DNA from: Bacillus sp. FSL H8-0547
GTDB taxonomy: Bacteria; Bacillota; Bacilli; Bacillales; Bacillaceae
Length of the DNA stretch: 64,000 bases
Assembly (NCBI GenBank): GCA_038002745.1
Contig: JBBODD010000001.1
Coordinates: forward strand, 1,364,001 to 1,428,000
Reading direction: 5' to 3'
Both the position numbers and the translations under genes were made by a program. Of this stretch, positions 57,098-64,000 are shown piece after piece. Within the stretch, counting starts at the first letter, position 1; each line of letters begins with the position of its first letter. The notes under the pieces were generated by a model that saw only the letters and a list, made by a program, of their open reading frames with translations, ran no database searches and was not told the origin of the DNA.

Positions 57098-57619
57098 TTG
57101 CTTACTCAAACATTTATAGATGAACTGAAAGACTACATAGACAACGCATTATTTTCTTCAGATTTTATTTGCTATTCACCGGCATCAGAAAATATTCTGG
57201 TGTGTTCGCCTGAAATCATTTCTCAGGATATCGAAGACTACATCGGCAATAACCGCCAGCCTGTTCTAAACCAGGTATTATTTGAACTGATTGATAAACG
57301 GGGCCTTACTGATGCACAAGTGTACAACAAGGCCGGATTAGACAGAAAGCTGTTTTCGAAAATAAGGACAAATCCTTCCTATAAGCCTAAGAAAAACACA
57401 CTTGTATCCATTGCATTCGCATTGAAGTTAAGTGAAGATGAGTTTGACAGTTTTTTAGAAACCGCTGGTTATTCACTCTCAAACAGCGACACACAAGATC
57501 TTATTATTAAGTTTTTTCTCGAGAAAAAAAGATATGATATCGACGAACTAAACGAAGCATTTGACAGGTTCATCTCTAAAAAGCAAAAAGCTGAAAGTCT
57601 GCTGGTAAACAATAAATAA
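57098..57619 (+). CDS. Helix-turn-helix protein paired with VWA
   Basis: 173 residues from TTG 57098, with GGAGG six bases upstream; the open frame extends further up, through the operator. The first about 65 residues are a helical/beta domain (TFIDELKDYIDNALFSSDFI). Residues about 75-140 hold a Cro/C1-like HTH (FELIDKRGLTDAQVYNKAGL, SKIRTNPSYKPKKNTLVSIA, FALKLSEDEFDSFLETAGYS). The last part is Lys-rich. The HTH block with LTDAQVYNKAGLDR..FSKIR is one I associate with genes beside VWA proteins; probably the regulator of the pair. Confidence 0.72.
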   Translation: MLTQTFIDELKDYIDNALFSSDFICYSPASENILVCSPEIISQDIEDYIGNNRQPVLNQVLFELIDKRGLTDAQVYNKAGLDRKLFSKIRTNPSYKPKKNTLVSIAFALKLSEDEFDSFLETAGYSLSNSDTQDLIIKFFLEKKRYDIDELNEAFDRFISKKQKAESLLVNNK

Positions 57620-57657
57620 CAAGCTCGGACATTTTCTAATGTTTACTTGTATATGCC

Positions 57658-58314
57658 TCACAAGTAATCAAGACTAGTAAAGATAAGAATGACACCCACT
57701 ATGCACATGATCCAAGAAAGAGCCGATCCAGATTGAGCAGCTATCTTCAAGCGCAGCCGTTCAAGACTTTTTTGTATGCTGCGCCCAAGAAGAAGAGATA
57801 ACATATACAGCAAAAGAGAAGGCATCACCATAATAAAATTGTACCCGGCTAAAACAGGAGACCACGACGTCCACGGCAGATTAGAAGCAGCCATTATGCC
57901 GATTGCAGTAAAATAAGGGAACGCGGTGCCTGCTTCTGCGATTGAGGCAGCGAGTCCCAGAGCTGCTGCCGATCGGACACCAGCGGATTTTGAATAGGAC
58001 GGGACTGAATGTTTTCTTGCCGGCACATAAAAACTTGCGATGAACAGACAGACTCCAGTTAGAAAGACTGTCCAGCCAGCAAAGCGAATTTGAAAAAAAT
58101 CAGAGATAATGTCAGCCAGAAAACCTAACCCCAGCATCAGAAAGACTCCAACAGTAAAATAAAACCCGGCAACTGTCAGCAAAAAAACCATTAGCCGTTT
58201 GGCAAGCCCCTCTTTGTTTCCAAGCAGCATATACACGGTTATCCCCAATGTAGCAGGACTTAATGTATCCAAAAGGGCAAGACCGCCAATGGCAAGAAGC
58301 ATTTCACTATTCAT
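57658..58314 (-). CDS. GAP/LysE-like membrane exporter
   Basis: 218 residues, six membrane helices, starting MNSEMLLAIGGLALLDTLSP. The D-T-L-S-P motif in helix 1 and the second AEAGTAFPYF motif in helix 4 are typical of the GAP (Sap)/LysE-type transporters. The ATG at 58314 overlaps the MerR stop (ATGAATAG), so translation is coupled. Substrate unknown; the upstream MerR regulator with a drug-sensing-type C-terminus suggests a toxic compound. Confidence 0.75.
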   Translation of the reverse strand: MNSEMLLAIGGLALLDTLSPATLGITVYMLLGNKEGLAKRLMVFLLTVAGFYFTVGVFLMLGLGFLADIISDFFQIRFAGWTVFLTGVCLFIASFYVPARKHSVPSYSKSAGVRSAAALGLAASIAEAGTAFPYFTAIGIMAASNLPWTSWSPVLAGYNFIMVMPSLLLYMLSLLLGRSIQKSLERLRLKIAAQSGSALSWIMCIVGVILIFTSLDYL

Positions 58315-59068
58315 CGCTCTGTCTTGACGAAGAGGCATTCTCATTTCGCACATAAATTTCATGTGCCCGTGTCATAAACTCAAGCAAATCGTCTTCAATC
58401 GGATACAGCCCCATCTTCTCTGACTGTTCTTGCGATATTCTTATATTCCAAAGCTTATCTAAAAATTCGTTCTCGCCATCAAATTCTTCTATACGCTTTT
58501 CATCCATCCTTCTTATAATCGTTTGAACTTCAGGTGTATCTGGCCCATCCTTCATGCAGCGCTTCAACTGACCAATCAGCTTCATCCATTCCAGCGAATC
58601 CCCTTTTGCCATATTGGGAACCTTATTCAATAATTGGATTTCTTTCTCCCTGAATACAGATTCACGGTACTTCCTTTGTATCTTTTTGTCTCTGCTTGAT
58701 ACGTGCATAAGCTTTTGAACCGCAATCCATTCTTCCTCTCCTTCAACAGCTATTCCATGGATGAGCTCCCGCAGGGACTGTTCAACCTTCTTCAGGTTTT
58801 CGATTTCTTCTAATATAAAAGATAACTGGCTCTTTAAGTGAACCGACCAATTCCACTCATTTGAAGCGAGCATCTCCCGAATCTCATTTAATTGAAACCC
58901 TGCCTTTTTTAAAAATTGAATCTGCTGCAGTTTTTTGATTTCAGTGTTTGAATATAATCGATGACCTCCTTCCGTTTTGGACGCAGGCCTCAACAAACCG
59001 ATCTTATCGTAGTGACGCAGCGTTCTGACTGTAACACCTGTTTTTTCCGCCACTTTGTTAATGTGCAT
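58307..59068 (-). CDS. MerR-family regulator with TipAS-like domain
   Basis: 253 residues. The winged HTH is INKVAEKTGVTVRTLRHYDK, then IGLLRPASKTEGGHRLYSNT; the coiled coil lies at about residues 75-115. The C-terminal about 130 residues are helical and resemble the TipAS effector domain (RRMDEKRIEEFDGENEFLDK). The start is ATG 59068 with GGGGGAT upstream. The promoter at 59306-59336 carries a MerR dyad, so autoregulation and control of the exporter are likely. Confidence 0.83.
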   Translation of the reverse strand: MHINKVAEKTGVTVRTLRHYDKIGLLRPASKTEGGHRLYSNTEIKKLQQIQFLKKAGFQLNEIREMLASNEWNWSVHLKSQLSFILEEIENLKKVEQSLRELIHGIAVEGEEEWIAVQKLMHVSSRDKKIQRKYRESVFREKEIQLLNKVPNMAKGDSLEWMKLIGQLKRCMKDGPDTPEVQTIIRRMDEKRIEEFDGENEFLDKLWNIRISQEQSEKMGLYPIEDDLLEFMTRAHEIYVRNENASSSRQSDE

Positions 59069-59101
59069 CAAGCTGTATCCCCCCGATTCGTTTTAAGTAA
59101 G

Positions 59102-59245
59102 CTATTCTTCTTTACGAAAATACATTTTTAATAAATACCCTGCACCCAGGCCAATCAACGCTCCCGGAAACGCATTGTCCAGGACCAGCCCGATTCCAGC
59201 TCCTATAATGACACATCCATAAATGACAATATCCTCCTGTTTCAT
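59102..59245 (-). CDS. Small membrane protein (47 aa)
   Basis: MKQEDIVIYGCVIIGAGIGL, then VLDNAFPGALIGLGAGYLLK and a charged end. The ATG at 59245 has GGGGAGG upstream; the frame extends further without support. Two glycine-rich helices are joined at LDN, like the protein at 40251-40397. It is the first gene of the MerR/exporter operon. Confidence 0.65.
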   Translation of the reverse strand: MKQEDIVIYGCVIIGAGIGLVLDNAFPGALIGLGAGYLLKMYFRKEE

Positions 59246-59305
59246 AAAAAAACCTCCCCGCTTCAAGCAGTATTGTTTTAAAGGGTGCATCACCAGCTGT
59301 TTATC

Positions 59306-59336
59306 AGTATATAAGATGACGCAGCGTCAACTTCAA
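59306..59336 (-). promoter_or_regulatory. MerR-type promoter with 19-bp spacer
   Basis: TTGAAG (59331-59336), exactly 19 bases, TATACT (59306-59311) on the minus strand. The over-long spacer contains a perfect dyad, TGACGC-A-GCGTCA (59317-59329). This is the classic MerR-family arrangement in which the regulator distorts DNA to align the boxes. Confidence 0.8.
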
Positions 59337-59420
59337 GTTCCATTTGCAGAAAAAGCCTGACACGTTACCTTGGCCAGGCTTATTACTTTTCGCCTATTGG
59401 CGCTGAGCTTAAAATAGAGG

Positions 59421-59449
59421 TTGAAAATCTATGAATCTATATTTATAAT
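59421..59449 (+). promoter_or_regulatory. Sigma-A promoter of the M28 peptidase
   Basis: TTGAAA (59421-59426), 17 bases, TATAAT (59444-59449), 37 bases before the start codon at 59487. A hairpin AAGCCTG/CAGGCTT (59353-59381) lies upstream of it. Confidence 0.7.
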
Positions 59450-59486
59450 TATGCATGTAAATGAATTTTAATAAAGGGAGACACTC

Positions 59487-60458
59487 ATGAAAAAACAGAT
59501 TTTCACTATACTTACTATTCTATTTCTGCTAGTCTCATCAGCAGGCGCAGCTTCGGCTGTCACTCATTCCCCATCATTGGTACATAAAAAAGGAGCCATG
59601 GCTTATCAGCATACGAAATACCTATCTGAAAAAATCGGGCAGCGAGTAATGGGCACTCCAGGTGAAACGGCAGCGAAAAAGTATGTCCAGAAGCAATTCA
59701 AGCGCATGGGCTACAAGCCTGCTGAACAGTCTTTCACGTTCACAAGAAAAGGAAAAGACTATTCATCTGCAAATGTTGTTGCCTATAAGCCAGGCAAATC
59801 AAGCAAGCAAATTATTGTCGGCGCTCACTATGATTCTGTTGCAATCGGCAAAGGAGCTGATGATAATGCATCCGGTGTCGGAGTGATGCTTGAAGTGGCT
59901 GAAGTTCTTAAAAAGAAAAAGACTCCTTATTCCATTGTCTTCGTTGCGTTCGGCGCTGAAGAAGGCGGATTAAACGGGTCAAACCATTACGCCAAACAAA
60001 TGACCGCAAAAGACATTGAGAACACAGTCGGCATGATCAACCTGGACAGCCTTGCAGCAGGCGACAAAATGTACGTGCACGGCAGCGCAGGCGAGGATGG
60101 CTTTATTCGTGACCAGGCAGTGAACATTTCTAAAAAGAAAAAACTCGATATCGGCATCAACCCAGGATTAAATCCTGACTACCCGGCAGGTACAACAGGA
60201 GACTGGAGCGACCATGCACCATTTGATAAACTCGGCATTCCTTTTGCTTACTTTGAATCTACCAACTGGGAAATCGGTGACCTTGACGGCTACGAGCAAA
60301 CAGAAGAATACGGCGGAATCTGGCATACAGAAAACGATACTCTTGCTTTCATTGAGGAAGTATTTCCAGGCAGAACAGAGGAACGCTTATCCTCTTACAG
60401 CCAGGTGCTGACTGAGCTTTTGAAGCATATGAATAACCCAAGTCTATCAAACAAATAG
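59487..60458 (+). CDS. Secreted M28-family aminopeptidase
   Basis: 323 residues. Signal peptide KKQIFTILTILFLLVSSAGA with cleavage near ASA. The two-zinc site of M28 is complete: His/Asp in VGAHYDSVA, Asp in GADDNASGVGVM, the catalytic Glu pair in FGAEEGGLNGS, Asp in NLDSLAAG and His in IWHTENDTL. It resembles Bacillus extracellular aminopeptidases of the S. griseus type. GGGAG precedes the ATG. It supplies amino acids from external peptides. Confidence 0.92.
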   Translation: MKKQIFTILTILFLLVSSAGAASAVTHSPSLVHKKGAMAYQHTKYLSEKIGQRVMGTPGETAAKKYVQKQFKRMGYKPAEQSFTFTRKGKDYSSANVVAYKPGKSSKQIIVGAHYDSVAIGKGADDNASGVGVMLEVAEVLKKKKTPYSIVFVAFGAEEGGLNGSNHYAKQMTAKDIENTVGMINLDSLAAGDKMYVHGSAGEDGFIRDQAVNISKKKKLDIGINPGLNPDYPAGTTGDWSDHAPFDKLGIPFAYFESTNWEIGDLDGYEQTEEYGGIWHTENDTLAFIEEVFPGRTEERLSSYSQVLTELLKHMNNPSLSNK

Positions 60459-60463
60459 AATGA

Positions 60464-60491
60464 AAAAAGAAAGGCAGACGCCTTTCTTTTT
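60464..60491 (+). terminator. Terminator of the M28 gene
   Basis: AAAAAGAAAGGC (60464-60475), AGAC loop, GCCTTTCTTTTT (60480-60491), perfect stem, shortly after the stop at 60458. Confidence 0.9.
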
Positions 60492-60508
60492 GTTTTGTCC
60501 ATATAACA

Positions 60509-60961
60509 TTACATCTTCTCAGCAATCCTTTTCAGCTCCAATGCACGAGCAGCAATAAACTTCTTCATATATCTTTCCAGAAATAACAGATCAGCTGTCT
60601 TTCCAAAAATGCCAAAAGGAGATTCATAGGAAAAGACATCCTTCATGATTGTTCCTGTGCCGCTTTCTTGGAATTCGTGCGTATGCGTGAATGAACGGAA
60701 AGCTCCCTTAACCATAACATCTGTAAATCGATAGGGCTTCTCCATCTCAATAATTTTAGCTGTTAATGTCTGCCTCACTCCAAGATGAACAGCTTCCCAA
60801 GTGACTGAATCGCCAAGTTCCATCAAGCCGCTGGTAACACCGTCAACGGCTCTTTCCTGAGTTTTTCCTGTCGTTTCCATATGGACATCTACGCTGCGTG
60901 AAAGGTCGAAACAGATTTCAATGGGTGCCTGGATAAAAATTTCGTGCTTAATTGTTGGCAT
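60509..60961 (-). CDS. SRPBCC-family (START-like) protein
   Basis: 150 residues. The N-terminal KHEIFIQAPIEICFDLSRSV and VTWEAVHLGVRQTLTAKIIE then FTHTHEFQESGTGTIMKDVF are the strand pattern of polyketide cyclase/START-like ligand-binding proteins (YndB/YwnA-type). The ligand is unknown. GAGAGG precedes the ATG. It is monocistronic. Confidence 0.85.
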   Translation of the reverse strand: MPTIKHEIFIQAPIEICFDLSRSVDVHMETTGKTQERAVDGVTSGLMELGDSVTWEAVHLGVRQTLTAKIIEMEKPYRFTDVMVKGAFRSFTHTHEFQESGTGTIMKDVFSYESPFGIFGKTADLLFLERYMKKFIAARALELKRIAEKM

Positions 60962-61052
60962 AGCAGGTACCTCTCATCTATCGGATACACCAATTGTAAG
61001 CAACGGCTGAATAGTAGACAAGAAAGACGATTACATTTGATGCACTACCTTA

Positions 61053-61760
61053 TTAAACCGTCATCCTCCAACTAGACACAGCCAGCCAGGCCTCACGCTC
61101 TTTATAATCAGGCATAATCTTCCCGACCAGTCTCCAGAACGACCGGTCGTGATTCAGATGCACCATGTGGCACATTTCGTGCACAACGACATAGTCAATT
61201 ACCTCTTGGGGAGCCATCGCAAGCTTCCAGTTGAAGGTGAGCTCCAGGTTTCCGTTGCACGTCCCCCAGTTCTTCTTGCTGTCGACAATTTTGACAGAGC
61301 GGGGCTTCATTTTGAAATGGGATTGATGGGATTTGATGCTCTTTTCCACAATGGATTTGCACTGTTGGTAATAGTAGCGTTTTAGCGCCTGTCTGATGCT
61401 GGCATCCTCCTGCTGCTTTACTTGAATGCGCAGGGTTTTCCCGTCAAATACCACGTTGTCCTTTTCAGTGATCTCATCGTGCGTAATGCTGATGGGGTAC
61501 GCCTTTCCCAAATATAGAAAAGTCTCCCCGTATTCATAGGTTTTCTTCAGCGTGCCCTGCATCCTGGCCTGCACGTCCTTCAGCTTTTCCTGAATCAGTG
61601 CCCAGTTTGCCTCAAGCACCTGATGCACTTGCTCTTCGCTTGTGCCCTTCGGAGCCAGGACCTCCACAATCCCGTACTGGTCCATGCGCAGCCCGATGGA
61701 GGTGCGGTTTTTATGCGTCACCTCATACCGGATTGTTTCTCCTGCATATGTGTGGATCAT
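61053..61760 (-). CDS. YgjP-like (DUF45) M48-type metallopeptidase
   Basis: 235 residues. The zinc motif H-E-x2-H is in VDYVVVHEMCHMVHLNHDRS, with the third ligand in the NHDRSFW region; the upstream KNWGTCNGNLELTFNWKLA is the YgjP/WLM signature (S-R-W-G-S-C type). Cytosolic; often found with restriction systems, but here beside a DUF1456 gene. Ribosome-binding site AGGAG. It lies three bases after the DUF1456 stop. Confidence 0.88.
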   Translation of the reverse strand: MIHTYAGETIRYEVTHKNRTSIGLRMDQYGIVEVLAPKGTSEEQVHQVLEANWALIQEKLKDVQARMQGTLKKTYEYGETFLYLGKAYPISITHDEITEKDNVVFDGKTLRIQVKQQEDASIRQALKRYYYQQCKSIVEKSIKSHQSHFKMKPRSVKIVDSKKNWGTCNGNLELTFNWKLAMAPQEVIDYVVVHEMCHMVHLNHDRSFWRLVGKIMPDYKEREAWLAVSSWRMTV

Positions 61761-61763
61761 CTT

Positions 61764-62240
61764 TTACGCTCCTCGGTATTTAACAGCCAGTCCCTTTAAA
61801 AAGTTCCGGGCGAACTTATCTCCGCATGCTTTGTAATTTTTATGGCCTTCTTTTCTGAGGAGAGCACCGAGTTCTCCTTTAGTCACCTGCAACCCTGCCA
61901 GGTCAAAGATCTCAATCATTTCCTCAGTTGTGAGCGCAAGAGCAATTTTCACTTTTTTCAAAAGATGATTGTTTACGTTCGTGCTTCTGCCAAGCGTCAG
62001 TTCCGGTGTCTCTGCCCCAGGCTTCGGACCGCGTTTGAAAGTAATCAGTCCATTCAAGAACGACTCAAACATCACATTATCGCACGTAATATTTTCTTCC
62101 TCTGAATCAGACTTTGTCAAAATGAGCGGCAGCTCCAGGGGACTTACTTCGATCCCGCCAAGCTTAAAAATCTCGACCATCTCTGCATTTTTCAAATCCA
62201 GCGCATATCGTAAGCGAATTAAAATATCGTTATTATCCAT
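61764..62240 (-). CDS. DUF1456 (YehS-like) protein
   Basis: 158 residues made of two similar halves. LIRLRYALDLKNAEMVEIFK and HLLKKVKIALALTTEEMIEI start each half, followed by LGGIEVSP and LAGLQVTKGEL. This internal duplication marks DUF1456, whose function is unknown. GGAGG precedes the ATG. First gene of a two-gene operon with the metallopeptidase. Confidence 0.9.
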   Translation of the reverse strand: MDNNDILIRLRYALDLKNAEMVEIFKLGGIEVSPLELPLILTKSDSEEENITCDNVMFESFLNGLITFKRGPKPGAETPELTLGRSTNVNNHLLKKVKIALALTTEEMIEIFDLAGLQVTKGELGALLRKEGHKNYKACGDKFARNFLKGLAVKYRGA

Positions 62241-62330
62241 TATATGACCTCCTGTCCGTCAGTTACCAATTAACCGGCGGGTGTTTGCGTGATTGCTTTG
62301 TTCATTATAAAGGGTAGACGGCCAATAATA

Positions 62331-62356
62331 AAGCCTGCCCCCTAAAGGACAGGCTT
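62331..62356 (-). terminator. Terminator of the ABC-F gene
   Basis: AAGCCTGCCC (62331-62340) pairs with GGACAGGCTT (62347-62356), one mismatch, T-rich on the minus strand, directly after the stop at 62362. Confidence 0.85.
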
Positions 62357-62361
62357 CCGCG

Positions 62362-64000
62362 TTATTCTTTCAGCCATTCTTCCATTGCTTCATCAAGTTC
62401 CGCCGTGACTTGCACCCTCCGTTCATGCAGCCCGCCCAGCTTTTCATAGTCCAGTTCAGCCGCCATTAAGGAATCGAGATGAACTAATTCCTTTTCAAGC
62501 CGCTCAACCTTCGCCAGAGTAGTTTCAGCCGCTTCCATTTGCTTCACAGTTTCCACTCGTTTTTTCACTTTAACAATTGTCTGCGGAGGAATCTGCTTTA
62601 CCTTCTGCCGCTTGTACTCATCATAGTTTCCAAAATAGCTTTTAAACGAAAAATCCTCAAGCGCCACAATCCGCTGACTGATCTTATTGATAAAATACCG
62701 GTCATGCGAGATAAAGAAAATGGTTCCGGTGAACTCTTCCAGCGCTTCTTCAAGAGTTTCAATCGAATCAATATCCAAGTGATTCGTAGGTTCATCCAGG
62801 ATCAGCAAGTTCACATCCTGCAACAGCAGCATCCCAAGCTTCAGCCTGATCTGCTCTCCCCCTGACAGCTGATTCACTTTTTTGAAGACCGTATTTTTAT
62901 AAAACATAAATTTCGCCAAATACTCCCGTGACTTGCCCTCCGGAATCGAGATATCTTCTCTGAAGCATTCAAGGACGGTGTGCTGCTCGTTGTTAAAAGT
63001 GATTTTCTGCGGCAAATAGGCAGCCATCACATTCGCACCAGCCTCGACCACCCCCGCATCCGGCTTCACTTCTCCAAGCAGCATTTTCAAAAATGTCGTT
63101 TTTCCGCTGCCGTTCCCTCCAATCAGACCGACCCGTTCCCCGTAGCGGATCATCAGGTCTGCATTTTTAAGGAGCACCTTATCTCCGTAGCTTTTCGAAA
63201 GACCGGCAGCTTTGATCGTTTCATTCCCGGACCGTTCCGCCTGTTTGAAGTTCAGTCTCATATTCCGCCTTTCAAAAACCGGCTTATCAATCCGCTCCAT
63301 CTTCGCGAGCTTTTTCTGAATGCTCGCTGCCCGTTTAAAGAACTTGGTGTTGTCGGCACGCATCGCCCAGTCTCTGAGGTCCTTAACCGTAGTTTCCATG
63401 GAATTGATTTTCTTTTGCTGCTCCCGGAAATGCTCAAACTGAATCCGCATATTTTCTTCCTTTTGACTCACAAAGGAAGAATAGTTCCCCTTATACGTGA
63501 TGGATTCCATGTCCTCAATCTCCACGATTTTAGTCACAACTTGATCCAGAAAATAACGGTCGTGGGAGACGATGATGACGATCCCCTTATAGTTTTTCAA
63601 ATAGCCTTCAAGCCATTCAAGAGCCTCCATATCCAAATGATTCGTCGGCTCATCCAGCAGAAGAATGTCCGGATCATGCACTAATAGCTTCCCAAGCATG
63701 ACCGTCGTCTTCTCCCCGCCGCTAAGCAAATCAAAGTCCTGATCCAAGAAAGCATCGCTGAATTTCAGCCCCGTGCACACCTTTCCAAGCTTCTCCTGAA
63801 TCTCATAGCCGCCCTTGCCTTCATACAGCTGGACTAGCTCGCTGTATTTCATCAGGCCCTTCTCAAGAGCAGCATCCGTAAGAGTCTGCATCTGCTCCTC
63901 TAAATCGCGCATCTGCTTCTCAATCTTATGAACATCCTCAAACGCCATGTTCAGCACATCTATTACCTTCAGTCCTTCAGGAAAAGACGGCATCTGTTCC
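62362..64000 (-). CDS. ABC-F family ATPase (5' end outside window)
   Basis: At least 546 residues; the frame stays open to the right edge, so the true start and the first Walker A lie beyond it. Visible are the first signature LLSGGEKTTVMLGKLLVHDP with Walker B LLLDEPTNHLDMEALEWL, the linker with many Arg/Lys (RRADNTKFFKRAASIQKKLA-like), the second Walker A GLIGGNGSGKTTFLKMLLGE, signature LSGGEQIRLKLGMLL and Walker B LILDEPTNHLDIDS. A C-terminal coiled coil follows (about 470-543). No membrane domain. ABC-F proteins act on the ribosome (translation factors or antibiotic protection); which type is not decidable here. Confidence 0.88.
   Translation of the reverse strand, partial: EQMPSFPEGLKVIDVLNMAFEDVHKIEKQMRDLEEQMQTLTDAALEKGLMKYSELVQLYEGKGGYEIQEKLGKVCTGLKFSDAFLDQDFDLLSGGEKTTVMLGKLLVHDPDILLLDEPTNHLDMEALEWLEGYLKNYKGIVIIVSHDRYFLDQVVTKIVEIEDMESITYKGNYSSFVSQKEENMRIQFEHFREQQKKINSMETTVKDLRDWAMRADNTKFFKRAASIQKKLAKMERIDKPVFERRNMRLNFKQAERSGNETIKAAGLSKSYGDKVLLKNADLMIRYGERVGLIGGNGSGKTTFLKMLLGEVKPDAGVVEAGANVMAAYLPQKITFNNEQHTVLECFREDISIPEGKSREYLAKFMFYKNTVFKKVNQLSGGEQIRLKLGMLLLQDVNLLILDEPTNHLDIDSIETLEEALEEFTGTIFFISHDRYFINKISQRIVALEDFSFKSYFGNYDEYKRQKVKQIPPQTIVKVKKRVETVKQMEAAETTLAKVERLEKELVHLDSLMAAELDYEKLGGLHERRVQVTAELDEAMEEWLKE

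Noticed and set aside
59353-59381. AAGCCTG/CAGGCTT hairpin as a riboswitch
   Set aside because: It lies upstream of the mapped-looking sigma-A promoter of the M28 gene, so it would not be in that transcript; no known riboswitch pattern is visible.

Overview
The window looks like a chromosomal stretch from a Bacillaceae bacterium (Bacillus/Priestia/Metabacillus type). Evidence: strong GGAGG ribosome-binding sites, frequent TTG and GTG starts, a NatKRAB system, a PncA/NrtR pair, a Pho-box-controlled pst operon, and a 14-gene gas vesicle operon in the order known from Priestia megaterium (A-P-Q-B-R-N-F-G-L-S-K-J-T-U). No rRNA, tRNA, insertion sequence, prophage or CRISPR array was seen. The two end genes (pncA on the left, an ABC-F gene on the right) are cut by the window edges.

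Layout. 0-1.1 kb: nicotinamidase and its NUDIX-type regulator, each behind a sigma-A promoter overlapped by a shared inverted motif. 1.3-2.4 kb: an orphan pair of LXG-toxin partner genes and a 52-bp tandem repeat array. 2.4-8.2 kb: a small HTH protein, a lipoprotein, a 2-hydroxyacid dehydrogenase, an atypical MurE paralogue, a Gln-rich coiled-coil protein, and a 122-bp palindromic repeat array. 8.3-9.9 kb: telA/xpaC. 10.2-17.1 kb: the gas vesicle operon, all on the minus strand, with a sigma-B-like promoter.

17.4-25.6 kb is the most unusual region. A type VII secretion (WXG100-like) gene is followed by two paralogous toxin-like proteins with glycine-zipper segments (YfjB-like), a possible chaperone (YfjC-like), six paralogous membrane proteins (DUF5381, YfjD-like), and three tiny Cys-containing membrane peptides of one family, one or two before each toxin. 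The design resembles the Staphylococcus TspA/TsaI toxin with its multicopy membrane immunity proteins, built here from different families.

26-32 kb: secreted GH16 glucanase and the proC-proB-proA operon. 32.5-36.3 kb: NatAB sodium exporter diverging from its two-component regulator NatRK, with LytTR-type direct repeats between. 36.3-45.9 kb: NAD(P)H-hydrate dehydratase, CtaG-like and DUF2243 membrane proteins, an SDR, signal peptidase I, acetyltransferase, secreted cyanophycinase-like protein, an ABC-2 exporter and a YesL-like protein. 45.9-51.3 kb: AT-rich accessory block with uncharacterised small proteins and a complete LXG toxin/immunity cassette. 51.6-56.2 kb: secreted EEP-family hydrolase and pstSCAB. 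56.4-64 kb: a divergent VWA/HTH pair, a MerR-controlled exporter operon with a textbook 19-bp-spacer promoter, a secreted M28 peptidase, metallopeptidase and DUF1456 genes, and a partial ABC-F protein.

Three separate loci (1.3-2.0, 17.4-25.6, 48.3-51.3 kb) encode type VII secretion substrates or partners, but no secretion machinery (EssC/YukB etc.) lies in the window, so it must be elsewhere. Functions come from reading the translated sequence and family knowledge; no database search was run.
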